Shown: positions 42,774 through 55,351, counted from the first letter of the stretch. The stretch: DNA of 64,000 nt from Sclerotiophoma versabilis (GCA_012274445.1 JAAROD010000029.1:1612001-1676000), one strand, 5' to 3'. The notes: generated by a model from the sequence alone, not told the origin. Numbers and translations: made by a program.

Positions 42774-44012
42774 TCATCTCAGTAGGATCTTCTCGTGCTC
42801 CCGGTCGATAGTGACGTCTTCGTCGTTCTCGAACGAGTACTTGCGCCGCACAAGTTCGAATACGATGAGTCCCGCACTCGTGCTGGGGACTTGTCGGATC
42901 GTGGCGCCCCAGAAGTTCTTGTATAGGTACCTCCTCCACCCACCCGCTCTCTTGGCTAGCGTCTTGCATTGGTGGAAGGTCTCCTGGTAGGCGTGGTAGT
43001 AGCGCCGCATGATCTGGCCTGGTTTTGACTCTTCGTGCGCTTGGAAGTCGAGAGCTTCTAGACGACGGAAATGCACATCCTGGATCTCCATGAGCGGGTG
43101 CTGGATGAGCTGGGAAGTGAGGCCCGCACTGATACCGGCGAGCAGCAGGAACGTCGGCTCGAGGGCAAAGTGCGGCTTGATCACGGGCCGGGTGTCGTAG
43201 TCATGGTACTTGTCTACACTCAACGGCTGCGTGTCGAGGATGCTGTCGCGCGTGCGGCTGCCGTAGTGCCAGGTCACGAAACTGTAGTAGCCCTGGCTCT
43301 TGACGGTCTCAAAGGCGCTGAAGAAGACGGCGGCGCCGAGGGCGTCTTTGCATAGGCTGAGCGACCAGCCGGCAAAGATGCCCTGCAGGCCAATGGAGCG
43401 CAGCTTGTGGCCGGCGTAGTGCCACATGGTCTTGTACTTCCCGTCGAGGATGTCGGCGGTGCGGAAGCGGGTTTGCAGCGCGTCGAAGGGGGCGGCGACG
43501 ATGGATTGGAAGGCGCCCGCGATCAGGCCGGCGGTGAAGGTTGTCGAGGGGGGCGGGGGCGGGTACACGCGTTTGGTCTGGTAGGAGGAGGGTTCGTGGA
43601 GGGCGGAGAGGCTGTGGAGATAGGCAGTGTATAGCACGGCGCCTATGCAGGTGTTTGCCAGCAGCGGCGGAAGGACCTGGTTCGGGATGAAGGCCCAGCC
43701 CTCGGTGCGTATGGCGTGGGCCAGCACCGCGGGCGTCGTCATTCTCCAGCTCCAGCGCGCCTCGGCTGAGATGTGCGGGTTGATGGCGCGCGCATAGCCC
43801 ATGTAGTCGATCCTGCCGCGGAAGAAGGCCTTGACGGGGGCGCGGAAGTAGAAGGCGACCATGCGGGCGGCCACTGCTCGCATGCCGGCCGCCTGCACGC
43901 CCGTGGCCGGCGCCTTGTTCGGTGTCTGGGGTTCGAGCTCATCGTTGCTGTTGCCGCCGAGGGCGACCGGCAGGACTCCAGTGCGTCCATTGGCACTGGG
44001 ACTGGCTGTCAT
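42774..44012 (-). CDS. Mitochondrial carrier (SLC25) family protein
   Basis: The open frame extends to an ATG at 44282, but the extension is Arg-, Ala- and Ser-rich and unlike carriers; the ATG at 44012 (MTASPSANGRTG) gives 412 residues and leaves room for a promoter. Carrier features are visible: repeat signatures of the form PxDxxxxRxR in APFDALQTRFRT and a related PLMEIQDVHFRR, each followed by the aromatic-Gly pattern of the family (GLQGIFAGWSLSLCKDALGAAVFFSAFETVK). Helical segments fill residues 45-410. The N-terminal repeat is divergent and not clearly canonical. The substrate is unknown; the length exceeds the usual 300 residues. It is transcribed divergently from SPT16. Confidence 0.75.
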   Translation of the reverse strand: MTASPSANGRTGVLPVALGGNSNDELEPQTPNKAPATGVQAAGMRAVAARMVAFYFRAPVKAFFRGRIDYMGYARAINPHISAEARWSWRMTTPAVLAHAIRTEGWAFIPNQVLPPLLANTCIGAVLYTAYLHSLSALHEPSSYQTKRVYPPPPPSTTFTAGLIAGAFQSIVAAPFDALQTRFRTADILDGKYKTMWHYAGHKLRSIGLQGIFAGWSLSLCKDALGAAVFFSAFETVKSQGYYSFVTWHYGSRTRDSILDTQPLSVDKYHDYDTRPVIKPHFALEPTFLLLAGISAGLTSQLIQHPLMEIQDVHFRRLEALDFQAHEESKPGQIMRRYYHAYQETFHQCKTLAKRAGGWRRYLYKNFWGATIRQVPSTSAGLIVFELVRRKYSFENDEDVTIDREHEKILLR

Positions 44013-44402
44013 CGCATAGTGGGGTGGGCGTGAGGGCTGGCGGGCGGCAGGTGAAGGTGCTGCACGTGAGCCTGCCACAAGTCGGGGGCGGAGCAGTCGA
44101 GAGCTCGAGATGGCGCAAGGTGCAGTATCAGCGCGCTGTTGCCTGTACCGGCACCCGAGTCGTCCAGCTGAGCTCTGGCACACGTCCGCGCGCTGGTCCC
44201 ACAGCGAGGTGAAGGCGGGTCCCCGGCGTGGGGAAGCTCGGACGCGGCTGCCTTGGCGCGGAACGCGTTCGCGTCTAGCCATGCAGCACGTCGACGCCGA
44301 CTTCTTTCATCGTCGCCCTCGCGCCCTCCCGCCTCCCGCCCGCACCACCACCCCCACCCGCCGTCCAGCTGCCAAGGGCCCCCGCGCTCGCCTTTCGCAA
44401 CC
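44013..44402. promoter_or_regulatory. Short divergent promoter region of the carrier and SPT16 genes
   Basis: Only 390 bases separate the two start codons (or 120 if the carrier starts at 44282). The part just before 44403 is strongly C- and pyrimidine-rich (CCCGCCCGCACCACCACCCC-like), typical of fungal core promoters. No TATA box is evident. Confidence 0.5.
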
Positions 44403-47400
44403 ATGGCCGACGACATCGTCATCGACAAGCAGCTCTTCCACGACCGCCTGGGCAGCTTTGTCGCAAAGTGGAAGGCCGACAAGCGCTCCGGCGACGCCGT
44501 CTTCCAGGGCGCGGGCTCCATCGCCACCGTCGTTGGCAAGGCGAGCGAGCCCGGCAGCTACCTGAAGCCCGCCGCCTTCCAGGTGAGACGGCCACGGACG
44601 CCAGTGCGAGCGTAGCTAACGGCGCATCCACAGCTGTGGCTGCTAGGCTACGAGTTCCCCGCCACCCTCTTCATCCTCACGCCCGACCTCCTCCAGATCG
44701 TCACCACCAAGAAGAAGGGTGCGCCGCCCGCCGACAGGCCTTAGCCGCTGGGACCAGTGCTGACGAGACATGCAGCCTCCTACCTCGAGCCCCTCAAAGG
44801 CGGCAAGGTGCCCATCGAGATCCTCGTGCGCGCCAAGGACGCCGAGGAGAACAAGAAGCAGTTCCAGACATGCATCGACACGCTCAAGAACGCCGGCAAG
44901 AAGATCGCCGTGCTCAAGAAGGACAGCTCCACCGGCGGCTTTGCAGACGAGTGGAAGGCTGCCTTTGCAGAGGCTGCCGTCAAGGAAGAGGACCAGGTCG
45001 ATCTGGCCCCCATCCTCTCACAGGCCGCCCTGTCCGTCAAGGACGAGAAGGAGCTGGTAGGCAACAGCGACAGTGGCTGACGAGACTTGTGCTGATTTTT
45101 CTAGCGCACTATCCGCGACGCTTCCCGCGCTTCGAGCGCGCTCATGACCAGCTACTTCGTCGAAGAGATGTCCGACATCCTCGACTCCGAGAAGAAGATC
45201 ACCCACCGAGCCCTCGCCGATAAGGTCGCGAACAAGATCGACGATGCCAAATTCTTCGAGAAGCAGAAGGTCTCCAAGAACTTCGACGCCCTGCAGCTCG
45301 ACTGGTGCCTGCAGCCCACCATCCAGAGCGGCGGCGCGTACGACTTGAAGTTCGCCGCCGAGCCCGACGAGAACAACCTGCACCCCGGCGTCATCATCTC
45401 CGTCCTTGGTCTGCGCTACCAGACCTACGGCGCTATGGTAGGACGAACCTACATGGTTGGTCCCAACAAGGAGCAGGAGACCGCCTACAAGCTGCTTCTG
45501 GCCATGCACGATTTGGTCATCAAGTCAATCAAAGACGGTGCAGTTGCCAAGGATGTCTACAACAAGGCTCTTTCACACCTGAAGTCGAAGAAGCCTGAGT
45601 GGGAAAAGCACTTCCCCAAGAACGTTGGGTACGGTATCGGAACCGAGAACAAGGACAACACTCTGCTGTTGAGCGGCAAGAACGTGCGCGTCTTGAAGGA
45701 CGGTATGACCATTGTCGTGCAAACCGGCCTGCAGGATCTGGAGAACAGCAAGCCGCAGGACAAGAAGAGCAAAACATACTCCCTGGTCTTGGTGGACACA
45801 GTCCGTGTAGGACAGGGAGACGCATCCGTCTTTACCAAGGACACGACCTCTGATCTCGACGCTGTTTCGTTCTTTTTCGATGACGAGGAAGAGGAGGCCA
45901 AGCCGAAGGTCAAGAAGGAGCGCGCCCCAGCTATTGCGCAGACGAACATCACCAAGACCCGCACACGCCACGAGCGAACGACGAATCAAGACGCAGAAAA
46001 AGAAGAACAGAGGCGGCAGCATCAGCGCGAACTCCACCAGAAGAAGCAGCAGGAAGGTCTGGAGCAGTATAGCGAGGGCGCCAAGTCTCTCAATGGCACC
46101 GAGGAGAAGAAGTTCAAGCGTTTTGAATCGTACAAGCGCGACAACCAGCTTCCCAACAATGTCGCCAACCTGGAGATTGTTGTGGACAAGAAAGCCCAAA
46201 CAGTGATCCTGCCGATCATGGGTCGCCCGGTTCCGTTCCACATCCACACCATCAAGAACGCTTCGCACACACCTGAAGCCAATGTCACTTCACTTCGTAT
46301 CAACTTCCTCTCCCCGGGTCAGGGTGTTGGCCGAAAAGACGATCAGCCTTTCGAAGACCCCAACGCTCATTTCATTCGCAGTCTGACCTTCCGTTCTCAC
46401 GATATCGACCGCATTGACCAGATCACCAAGGACATCACCGAGCTGAAGAAGGAGGTCGTGCGACGAGATCAGGAGAAGAAGCAGCTGGAGGACGTCGTGG
46501 AGCAGGACAAGCTCATTCCCATGAAGACTCGCAAGCCCTTCACCCTCGACCTCATCTTCATCCGACCCGCGCTTGACGGCAAGCGCATACCTGGAAGTAT
46601 CGAGATCCACCAGAATGGTCTGCGGTATGTCCACGGCGGTGGCAGCGCAAAGATCGATGTCCTCTTCAGCAACATGAAGCATCTGTTTTTCCAACCTTCG
46701 CAACACGAACTCATCGTCATCATCCACGTGCATCTCAAGAACCCTATTATGTTGGGCAAGAAGAAGACCAAGGATGTACAATTTGTCCGTGAGGCTACAG
46801 AAATGCAGTTTGACGATACAGGCAACCGTAAGCGCCGCCACAAGTTTGGTGACGAGGAAGAGTTTGAGCAGGAGCAGGAAGAGCGCAGAAGACGAGCGGC
46901 ACTCGACAAGGAGTTCAAGAACTTTGCTGAAAAGATCGCGGATGCTGCACGCAACGAGAACGTCAGTGTCGACATTCCGTACCGCGAGCTTGGTTTCAAC
47001 GGTGTTCCTGCTCGCTCGTCAGTTCTGATTCAGCCGACAACAGACTGCTTGGTCCAGCTTACTGAACCTCCTTTTACATGTCTCACACTTTCTGAGATCG
47101 AGATTGTCCACCTCGAACGTGTGCAGTTCGGTCTACGAAACTTCGATATGGTCGTAGTCTTCAAGGACTACAACCGCCCACCTGTTCACATCAACACCAT
47201 CCCTGTCGAATCACTCGACCCGGTCAAGGATTGGCTGGACTCCGTCGATATTCCCTTCAGCGAAGGTCCGCTCAACCTCAACTGGGCTACCATCATGAAG
47301 ACCGTCACTTCCGACCCGCATCAGTTCTTCGCTGACGGTGGCTGGTCGTTCTTGTCGACCGAGTCGGATGATGAGGACGGTGAGGAGGAAGAGGAGGAGT

Positions 47401-47621
47401 CCGCGTTCGAAGTCTCAGAATCCGAGCTCGCCATCTCAGATGAGTCGTCCGAGGAAAGTGACTTTGACGAGAACGCATCTGACGAGATGAGTGACGAGGG
47501 CTCTGAGGACGAGTTCTCAGAAGGTGAAGACTGGGACGAGCTCGAGAAGAAGGCGGCGAAGAAGGATAAGGAGAGCACGTTGAACGAGGAGGACGAGAAG
47601 CCGAAGAAGAGGAAGCGCTGA
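44403..47621 (+). CDS. SPT16: FACT complex subunit SPT16 (histone chaperone)
   Basis: Four exons, 44403-44582, 44634-44718, 44776-45056 and 45105-47621, with introns of 51, 57 and 48 bases, give 1020 residues, close to the usual size of about 1035. The order matches Spt16: an N-terminal lobe starting MADDIVIDKQLFHDRLG, the aminopeptidase-like (M24 fold, inactive) domain up to about residue 430 with FGIGTENKDNTLLL-like core text (GYGIGTENKD, MTIVVQTGLQDLE), a charged linker, a dimerisation region, the middle histone-binding domain (RTLTFRSHDIDRID-like region; SVDIPYRELGFNGVP) and a long acidic C-terminal tail (EDGEEEEEESAFEV onward) ending in a basic cluster. SPT16 with POB3 reorganises nucleosomes during transcription and replication. 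The splice joins all restore family sequence. Confidence 0.95.
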
Positions 47622-48235
47622 GATAATCTTTTACTGCTCCTCTTCATTCGAGCCGTCTTTCCCTTCTCTTCTTGTAAGATTGACTGCCACGAGCTGGCGG
47701 ATGGATGAGCGTTTGGAGTTCCGTATCTAGGTATTATCCCAGGATAACACAAAGTTTCTATTTGTTCAGGGCAAGGTTCCTGCTCCCTCGCAATGCACAG
47801 GAAGACGGTTCCAAGAGTACATCCCTCCAAGAAAAGCATGAGTACTGATGCGAGACATTTCCATCTTCGGTAATTTGGATTCAATTACATTGACCTTGCC
47901 AATGGTGCTACTCGTTGTCCGTCCCGCTTTCGTCCAGGCGACGACAGACCTTGGCATCCCCGGACGTGCTGATTGGCGCCTGCCTAGTCCGCTGCTATGT
48001 TGTGGAGACTAACATAAGGCTACAACCCCATCTCCTTCCATTCAAGACATACTATCAAACACCACATAGGCTGCAGTGGGTAGGTGCGGCTGCAATATAT
48101 GCGCTGGTGGAGGCTTATAAATGCAATTGGAGCTGCTTTGCGTTCTCACTTCATTCCCGCAGCAAGTTCCGGCAGCGTCACCTCTACCTTTCGATACTGT
48201 TTCCACATTGCTACTCACAGATTCTTTTCAGAGAC
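47622..48235. other. Intergenic region between SPT16 and the ankyrin gene
   Basis: Contains the 3' flank of SPT16 and the promoter of the next plus-strand gene. The open frame continues upstream of 48236 for more than 100 codons, but the text lacks protein-like features and several ATGs; I set the start at 48236 because it begins family-like sequence. Confidence 0.45.
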
Positions 48236-51200
48236 ATGTCGACACAAGTCAACAAAGCCGAGCTGTTAACTCTCCCCAAGCTTCCTGTTGAGCATGCAGA
48301 ATGGGTATCACACGTCTCAAAACATCCATGCACATCGATGCATGAGTTGCTCGCCCCATACAAAGAATACGACGCAAGACTTCGACAGATCTTCGCTCAA
48401 CAGCCATCTCATCCTGCAATTAGGGGGTCAAATGTCGTTCCGCTGTTCACTGGAAAAGAGCAAGATGTCATGATCCGCGCCCGCAATCTAGCTGCCGAAT
48501 CAGAAGAGGAGCGAGAGCGCTACCTGATGCCTCTAGACAAGGCCAGCCGCAAGCCAGATGGCGCACCAGCAATTGTGCAATCACTCAAGGAGTTTCAGAC
48601 CAACTTTCAGTTGTTCTCAGAGTCTGCATTGGTGGACATGGACTGGTCCAATGTCGTTGTTGCTGGCAGCGCAGTCGTTACGTCGCTCCTTCCTGTCACA
48701 GCTAAGCACAACACCTCGAAACGTGCTCTGCGAAGTTACTACCACCAGAAGCTCGCTCCAGCCTCCGATGTCGATCTATTCCTCTACGACCTGACGGAAC
48801 AGCAGGCTGTGGAAAAGATCAAACAGATTGAACAACGCATACGGGATTCAATTTTAACTGAGACGACCACAATCCGTACAAAGAACGCGATCACAATTGC
48901 CTCACAGTATCCGACGCGACATGTACAGATCGTGCTCCGTATCTACCGATCAATCTCCGAGATTCTCACTGGCTTCGATGTCGACTGCTCCTGCGCTGCC
49001 TACGATGGCAAGCAAGTGTACGCGAGTCCGCGTGCAGTTGCTGCTTATATGACTCAGATCAATACCATTGATCTCACACGACGCTCGCCTTCGTACGAGA
49101 ACCGCCTTTCTAAGTACTCTCACCGTGGCTTCGAGGTGTATTGGCCTCTCTTGGATCGCTCGCGCATCGATCCAACGATCTTCGAGCGTTCATTCGGCCG
49201 AACCCTCGGACTCGCTCGACTGCTAGTGCTTGAGAAGCTACCTAGCACCACAGATCGAGATGCTTATATCGACCAGAGACGTGCAGAGCGCGGCAGGTAA
49301 GACTATTGGCGGTCTCTATTGTGCATTACTAATAGCCTTCTACAGACCATCTATCAACCATTGGAGTACGCGTAGGCGCAAGTTGAATGGCAACGTCAAA
49401 GACGACCATGATGACGAGGTCCCAGACTGGATTGAGGATAATGAGGTCAGCGACTACCACACTTTCACCGTACCATACGGACCAAAGTTCCACGCTAGGA
49501 AGATTGAGCGGTTACTCTACGCAAAGGACCTACTGCTCAATGCTGAATGGAACCGGCCCAAGGAGCGAGAGACAACTTTGCACCGGCACCCAGCCTTCTT
49601 TGGCAATGTAGAAGATGTGATCGGCGACTGCTGTGGATACTGCCCGAAGCCCGTTACGTCTGAGGATGAAGAGATCGCAGAAATCGAGAAAAAGATCTAT
49701 GTATCCGGTGACCTAACCTTCATCAAAGATGATCCGGGTCGGCAAACAATTGGCTCCTTCCATCCCCTGACTGATGATGATTGGACAGAGATGGCATATG
49801 TCGGCAACACTGCAAGGCTTTGTCAAGCTATCGTTTTTGGCGACGCCGAGCATGTTCAGGATTGGCTAAACCAAGAGGGAGCGGATCCCAATGAGCGTGA
49901 TTACACCGGTCGCACACCACTCCAACTCGCTGTCATGAGCTCGACAACCGAGATCGTTCAAATCCTCATCAATGCTGGTGCTCGCATCGTGGCTCGTATG
50001 GTCGATGGTAGAACTGCTCTGCATCTTGCTGCTATGCGAGGTGAATCTGCGATGGTCAAAGCACTGCTCATCAAGAGCGAAGCCAATGAGGAGAAGGAGG
50101 CCCAGAAAGAGGAGGCAAAAGCCAAGCAACACAAGGTCGAGAAAGAAGCGACTCGGACTGCGGATAATAAAGATTCTCAGATGGCAGATGCTGATGCTAA
50201 ATCAGATACAACCCACAGCGATGAAGACATCGATATGCTTGACGACACCGACGAAGACGAACACGCTGATGCTACCACTGACGGCTCCATTATCAATATT
50301 CGCGACGAGAAGAAGGAAGAAGAGAACAACATGCCGGTTGACGAGGATGTAGACGAGCCGGATGTGTATGATGTCAATGTCCTGGCATGGGATATTCCTG
50401 TCTCTCCACTGCACCTCGCTATCTCGAATGGGCACATTGACGTTGTTAAGCTGCTTGTTCAGGACTTCGGTGCTGACGTACTTCTACCGGTCAAGCTGTA
50501 CCAGCACGACAAATCTCCCCGCGCGGCCATCCTTTCTCTTGTTCTCGCTTTGCAGCTTGAACCACAAAAGGCAGACGATATGACCAAGACACTTATCGCT
50601 CTCGGAGCGTCGCCAGCGCAAGCCGATATGGAAAATATCACCGCTTTGCATTACTTTGCAGCGAAGAACACTGCTCTACTTGCTACCATGGTCTCAGCGA
50701 ACCAGCCTGCTGCGAACCGAGCAGTAAACCACCTAAACATGTCCGGCTACCAGTTCAGTCCCAGTGCCAAGTCTGCTCTGCAATCTGCGATCGAGCACGG
50801 TGAGATCGAAAGCATCAACGCTCTACTTGATCTTGGTGCAAAGCCGCAGATCGACTTTGCCACATACATAAGCTCGTACAAGACCAAGTGGGAAGCTCGC
50901 GGGGACTCTGAAGAAAATCAGAAGACGTTTCAGAAAAGCTTTCAACAACCAGTTCTTACAGCCGTTGAGCACGAACTTCCATCCGTGGTTCTCACGCTTC
51001 TAGATGCAGGCGCCGACGTCAACTGCCTGAGTGCTGGAGCTTGGCGTGCTGTTCATGAAGGCAGAGTCAACAGCTATGAGACTGTCCAGAGTCTGTTGGA
51101 TGCCGCCCGCGAGAAGATCAAGATTCTCAAAGACTGGATCGAGAAAGAGGAACAGAGCAAGGCCGTCACAGTTCCTGACGTGTTCGGCCGGAACACTCAA

Positions 51201-53831
51201 ATTTTTCCGCCCGTCCCTTTGCAAGAAGACGCGCACTACCTTGAAAAGCTCATCCCGGGGACCTACGCACACTGGGCAACCTTAACGCAGTTGCAGGCCG
51301 CGAAGCGCAAATATGAGGAGGACCTGAAACAGTACGAAGACACTGCCAAAGCAATGTCCAAGGTGACCAAGGGCGGGAAAGAGAAGTTAGCTGAGGTCAA
51401 GACTTTGCTTGCTGGCTACGAATCCTTGGAGGCTACACTACTTGAACGAGGAGCTAAGACATTTAAAGAGCTTTATCCTGATGTCAACCATGAGCCGAAC
51501 CAGTACTACAACTCGTATGATTACAAGCAGGAACCTCCGAAGCCATGGACGCCAAAACTTAATTTCGGTCTCCCGGATTTGGCGGACGAGCAACGCGAAG
51601 CATATGTCAAACTCTTCCAGGCTTGTTGGGAAGCGGACCTTGACACTATCAAAGAACTAACACTCGCTGTGTGGGGTGAAAATCAGACCCCACTGCAGAT
51701 TGCTGTGCAAGACACTGCCGGCTTCTCACCCTTCTCACTTGCAGTACTCCAGGAACATTTTGAGCTGGCCAAGGCATTACTTGAGATTGCACAAGCTCAA
51801 TATGGGCCCGAAGAGACATCAGGCCAATCGAAATATTCCTTGCATGCAGGAGATTCGGATATTGACGATGCATCTAACGCTGACGCTGACGAATCAGATG
51901 AGGTTCGACTTTTCCGCGAGGTTGTGGATGACAGGTTTACGATCGAAAACATCGGGAAAGTGCAGAGTCGGGTCAGAAGCAAGCACACTGCGCTGGATGT
52001 ACTTTCCTGGAACTGTCCAGTGTCTAGCTTCCTAGAAGAGGACGATTCCACAGCCGTACTCGACTATTCCACTCACCACAGCCGCCTCCAATATCTTCGT
52101 CGCAAATCGACCGGAGGTAAAGCACCGCGCAAGGTACTCAAAGACGCAGCAACCGGGCGGACATACCGAGTTGCGCTGCGGTCTTCCCAAGAGAGCTACC
52201 AGAAGGTTGTTAAGCCGGGCAACCTGTTCCAACTGGCGATCTTTCTGGATGACGCAAGCTTGCTTCAATTCCTAATCAACGCGGGCGAGGAGTACACCAT
52301 CCGCCGCGGAAGCACCGGCGACGAGCCGGCGTCTAAGTTCTACAGCTTTGATGAGCAAGACTTCCATTACGCCATCCAGCTGGGGAGGGTGCAGTTGTTG
52401 AAGGACATTGTCAGACGCACCGGTGCTGGCATCCCATTGGATGATCTTGTCAAGAGAAGTGGCCTGGAGATGACGAAGAAGCCAAGGTTCTACCAAGGTC
52501 TTTCTGTGCATGGGAAGAAACGAGCGGACTGGGCTGCAGCTGGACGCGAGACACATTACCAGGAACCGCGCGAAGAGCACCCGCCACTGCTACATGCAGC
52601 ACGCCTTACCAATCTCGACAGCATTGAGTGGTTCCTCAGCGATGCTGCCACTCACGCTTATATTGAGTTTGCGGAGAGCAACAAGAAAGATGTACGCATT
52701 CAGAGTCTAGCGAAAGCGAAGGGTGGCCTGCAGGCTTCTATCAGCAAGTGGCTCAATCTACGCTCGAAGCTTCTGATCCATGTAGTGGCGCTGAGCAAGA
52801 CTGACGATGGATCTCTTGAGCTTCTTCGACACCTTTGCGAGACTCAACCAGATTTGATTCACTACAAGTCTGCATCCGGTCTGACGCCTCTGCAACTGGC
52901 CTTCTCGCTGCATCGGATCGAAATGGCAAAGATTCTCATCGATGCTGGCGCAGACCAGACCTGCCGCAATCACAACAACGACAACTTGGTCCACTCAGCG
53001 CTCAATTATGCCATGCTCAACGCTGACGACGGCCGAAAGAAGCTTCGCCAGCTGCTCGAGCTCATCGACACACGCCTCGTCGCAGGCATGTGTACCGAAC
53101 GAAGCAATTCGGCGCCTGGTGCGTCGACGCCTCTCGCGCAGTGGGTGTACACCGAGCTTCGAAGCAACAGCAGCAATTATCATTACTACCACCGCTGCAC
53201 CAGTCAGTCCCTGCCCGATTTCACTAAACAGCAAGACACTCTAAGTCTACTCCTCGAGTTGAGTAAAGGAGAAGACCTTGGCCTCGTCAACGGCGAGGGC
53301 GATACGCCACTCCACGCGGTCGTGCGGTACGGTGCCGACCACATCCTGGGTGGTATGCTGTCTTGCAGACCAGACTTACTGCACCGTGAGAATGCGTCGG
53401 GTAGGACACCGTATGAGATGGCAGAGGATGCTCATCTGGCACAGAATGTATTCAAGGACCCGCCTTCTATCGTGGTGCAAACGACGAACAGGTACTACGG
53501 GCAAGGTCCGACTAGCAAGATTGTGGAGCGAAGTACGGAGAGCTTTCTGCAGGGGAAGACGGATAAGAAAAAACCGAATGAGGCGGTGTGGGATGTGTGC
53601 AAGGAGTTCAAGGAGAAGACGGGGGCGGGGAAGAAGAGGAAGTTGGTCAGTCTGCTGGAGGCCAACGAGGTTGCTAAGAGGTTGGCGGGGAAGAGACAGA
53701 GGGTCGAGGTGGAGGAGGACGCTGAGGGAGGAGGAGCGGACGTTGAGGGAGGAGAGGAGGATGTTGAGGGGGGAGAGGAGGACAAGGGCAAGAGGGACGA
53801 GGTGGATATCTGGTACGGAATGGTTGGCTGA
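48236..53831 (+). CDS. Giant nucleotidyltransferase-fold plus ankyrin-repeat protein
   Basis: Two exons, 48236-49296 and 49346-53831, joined by a 49-base intron (GTAAGA, CTAATA branch, TACAG), give 1848 residues. Residues 135-255 carry the three landmarks of a nucleotidyltransferase fold: VVAGSAVVTSLLP (Gly-Ser at 144-145), SDVDLFLYDL (Asp-x-Asp at 178-180) and GFDVDCSC (Asp at 248 and 250). From about residue 500 on come many ankyrin units, for example GRTPLQLAVMSSTTEIVQILINAGA and GRTALHLAAMRGESAMVKALL, interrupted by an acidic disordered insert and a coiled-coil segment (ATLTQLQAAKRKYEEDLKQYE), with further units up to about 1770. A basic patch (GKKRKLV, GKRQRVE) and an acidic tail end it, suggesting nuclear import. 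I infer a nucleotide-transferring enzyme whose ankyrin part binds partners; the family has no characterised member that I know. Confidence 0.75.
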
Positions 53832-54081
53832 ACAACGAATCCACAGCCTCGGTTTCTATACGAATTGAATTCGGCTGGTTGCATGCACGAGAACTGCAAG
53901 ACAGTTTCGTTCTAAAAACGAAGATTACAATGTGATGGTAGCGCGAAGAGGGAGGTCATGGATGGGTAGGAGCGCTCGCCTCGACTTGCCGCGTCCATGC
54001 TCTCTCCGGTCCTCGGCGAAGGCAGCATTGCCAAAAGTTTCGCAGGTGTCACGGCTCCAGCACCACCTCCACAGCTCCACA

Positions 54082-55211
54082 ATGGCCGCCCGCACGCTGA
54101 GAATTGGTAGACAAACATCCAGTGGACTGTCACTTTCGTGTAGAAGCTAATTGACAGCTCAGGCCTCATCCCCGGTGACGGCATTGGCCGCGAAGTCATC
54201 CCCGCCGGCCGCCGCATCCTCGAGGCGCTGCCGTCGTCGTTTGGCCTCAAGTTCAGCTTCTCGCACCACGAGGCCGGCTGGGACACGTTCCAGAAGCAGG
54301 GCGTTGCGCTCCCCGAAGACACGGTCGCGGCGCTCAAGTCGGACTGCGATGGCGCTCTCTTCGGCGCCGTCTCCTCGCCCACGGTCGCAACCAAGGGCTA
54401 CTCGTCCCCGATCGTCGCCCTCCGCAAGCGCCTGCAGCTGTACGCCAACGTGCGGCCGGTCAAGTCGGTTGCCAGCGCCAAGAACCCTGTCGACCTCGTG
54501 ATTGTGCGCGAGAACACCGAGGACCTGTACGTCAAGGAGGAGAAGACGTACGCCGCGGCCGACGGCAGCAAGATTGCTGAGGCCATCAAGCGCATCTCCG
54601 AGACGGCCTCGTACAACATCTCCGCCATGGCCGGCGACATTGCGCTCCGCCGCCAGCGCGTGCGTGACGCCGGCGCCTCGTCGATCCACTCCCGCCCGCT
54701 GGTCACCATCACGCACAAGTCTAACGTGCTGTCGCAGACCGACGGCCTCTTCCGCGAGACGGCGCGCCGGGCACTGGCCGAGCAGCGGTACCAGCTCGTC
54801 AACGTCGAGGAGCAGATTGTCGACTCGATGGTCTACAAGCTGTTCCGCCAGCCGCAGGACTACGATGTCATCGTCGCACCCAACCTGTACGGAGACATCC
54901 TGTCCGACGGCGCCGCAGCCCTCGTTGGCTCGCTCGGCCTTGTGCCCTCGGCCAACGTGGGAAAGGAATTTGTCATTGGCGAGCCCTGCCACGGCTCTGC
55001 CCCTGACATTGAGGGCCAGGGCATCGCCAACCCCATCGCCACCATCCGCTCGACCGCGCTCATGCTCGAGTTCCAGGGCGAGGAGAGGGCCGCTGCTGCC
55101 ATCTACGCTGCTGTCGACGCCAACCTGGAGGAGGGCAAGCTCCTCTCGCCCGACCTCGGCGGCACGGCCAAGACCAACGAAATCATTGAGGACATTTGCA
55201 GGCGCTTGTAG
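54082..55211 (+). CDS. LYS12: Homoisocitrate dehydrogenase (lysine biosynthesis)
   Basis: Two exons, 54082-54106 and 54163-55211, with a 56-base intron, give 357 residues. The join restores LRIGLIPGDGIGREVIPAG. The protein belongs to the isocitrate/isopropylmalate dehydrogenase family: a GDGIG start, the substrate loop YANVRPVKS, the ENTEDLYV segment, the catalytic Lys in ITHKSNV, the NAD-binding Asp in NLYGDILSDG and the HGSAPDI motif. The segment between 90 and 100 and the ALFGAVSSP motif fit homoisocitrate dehydrogenase (fungal Lys12/LysB) rather than isocitrate or isopropylmalate dehydrogenase. It converts homoisocitrate to 2-oxoadipate in the fungal alpha-aminoadipate lysine pathway. No long mitochondrial leader is visible in this model; an upstream start could add one. 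Confidence 0.9.
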
Positions 55212-55292
55212 GTGTGAGCGTTGAATGTATGACAGATGTAGACTGTAGTGTAGATGGCATGTAGTGCAAAATCAGATCTTGGATACCAATTA

Positions 55293-55343
55293 TGTACTTG
55301 ATGTGTACTTGATCATGTACTTGATTATGTACTTGATTATGTA
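55293..55343. repeat. Short tandem repeat, unit about 12 bases (TGTACTTGATTA)
   Basis: About four to five imperfect copies of TGTACTTGAT plus two variable bases, just downstream of the LYS12 stop codon. Copies differ at the last two bases (TG, CA, TA, TT). Minisatellites near gene ends can vary in copy number. Confidence 0.75.
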
Positions 55344-55351
55344 CTTGATTT

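Noticed and set aside
44013..44282. N-terminal extension of the mitochondrial carrier to ATG 44282
   Set aside because: The extension is Arg/Ser/Ala-rich, unlike the family, and would leave only 120 bases to SPT16.
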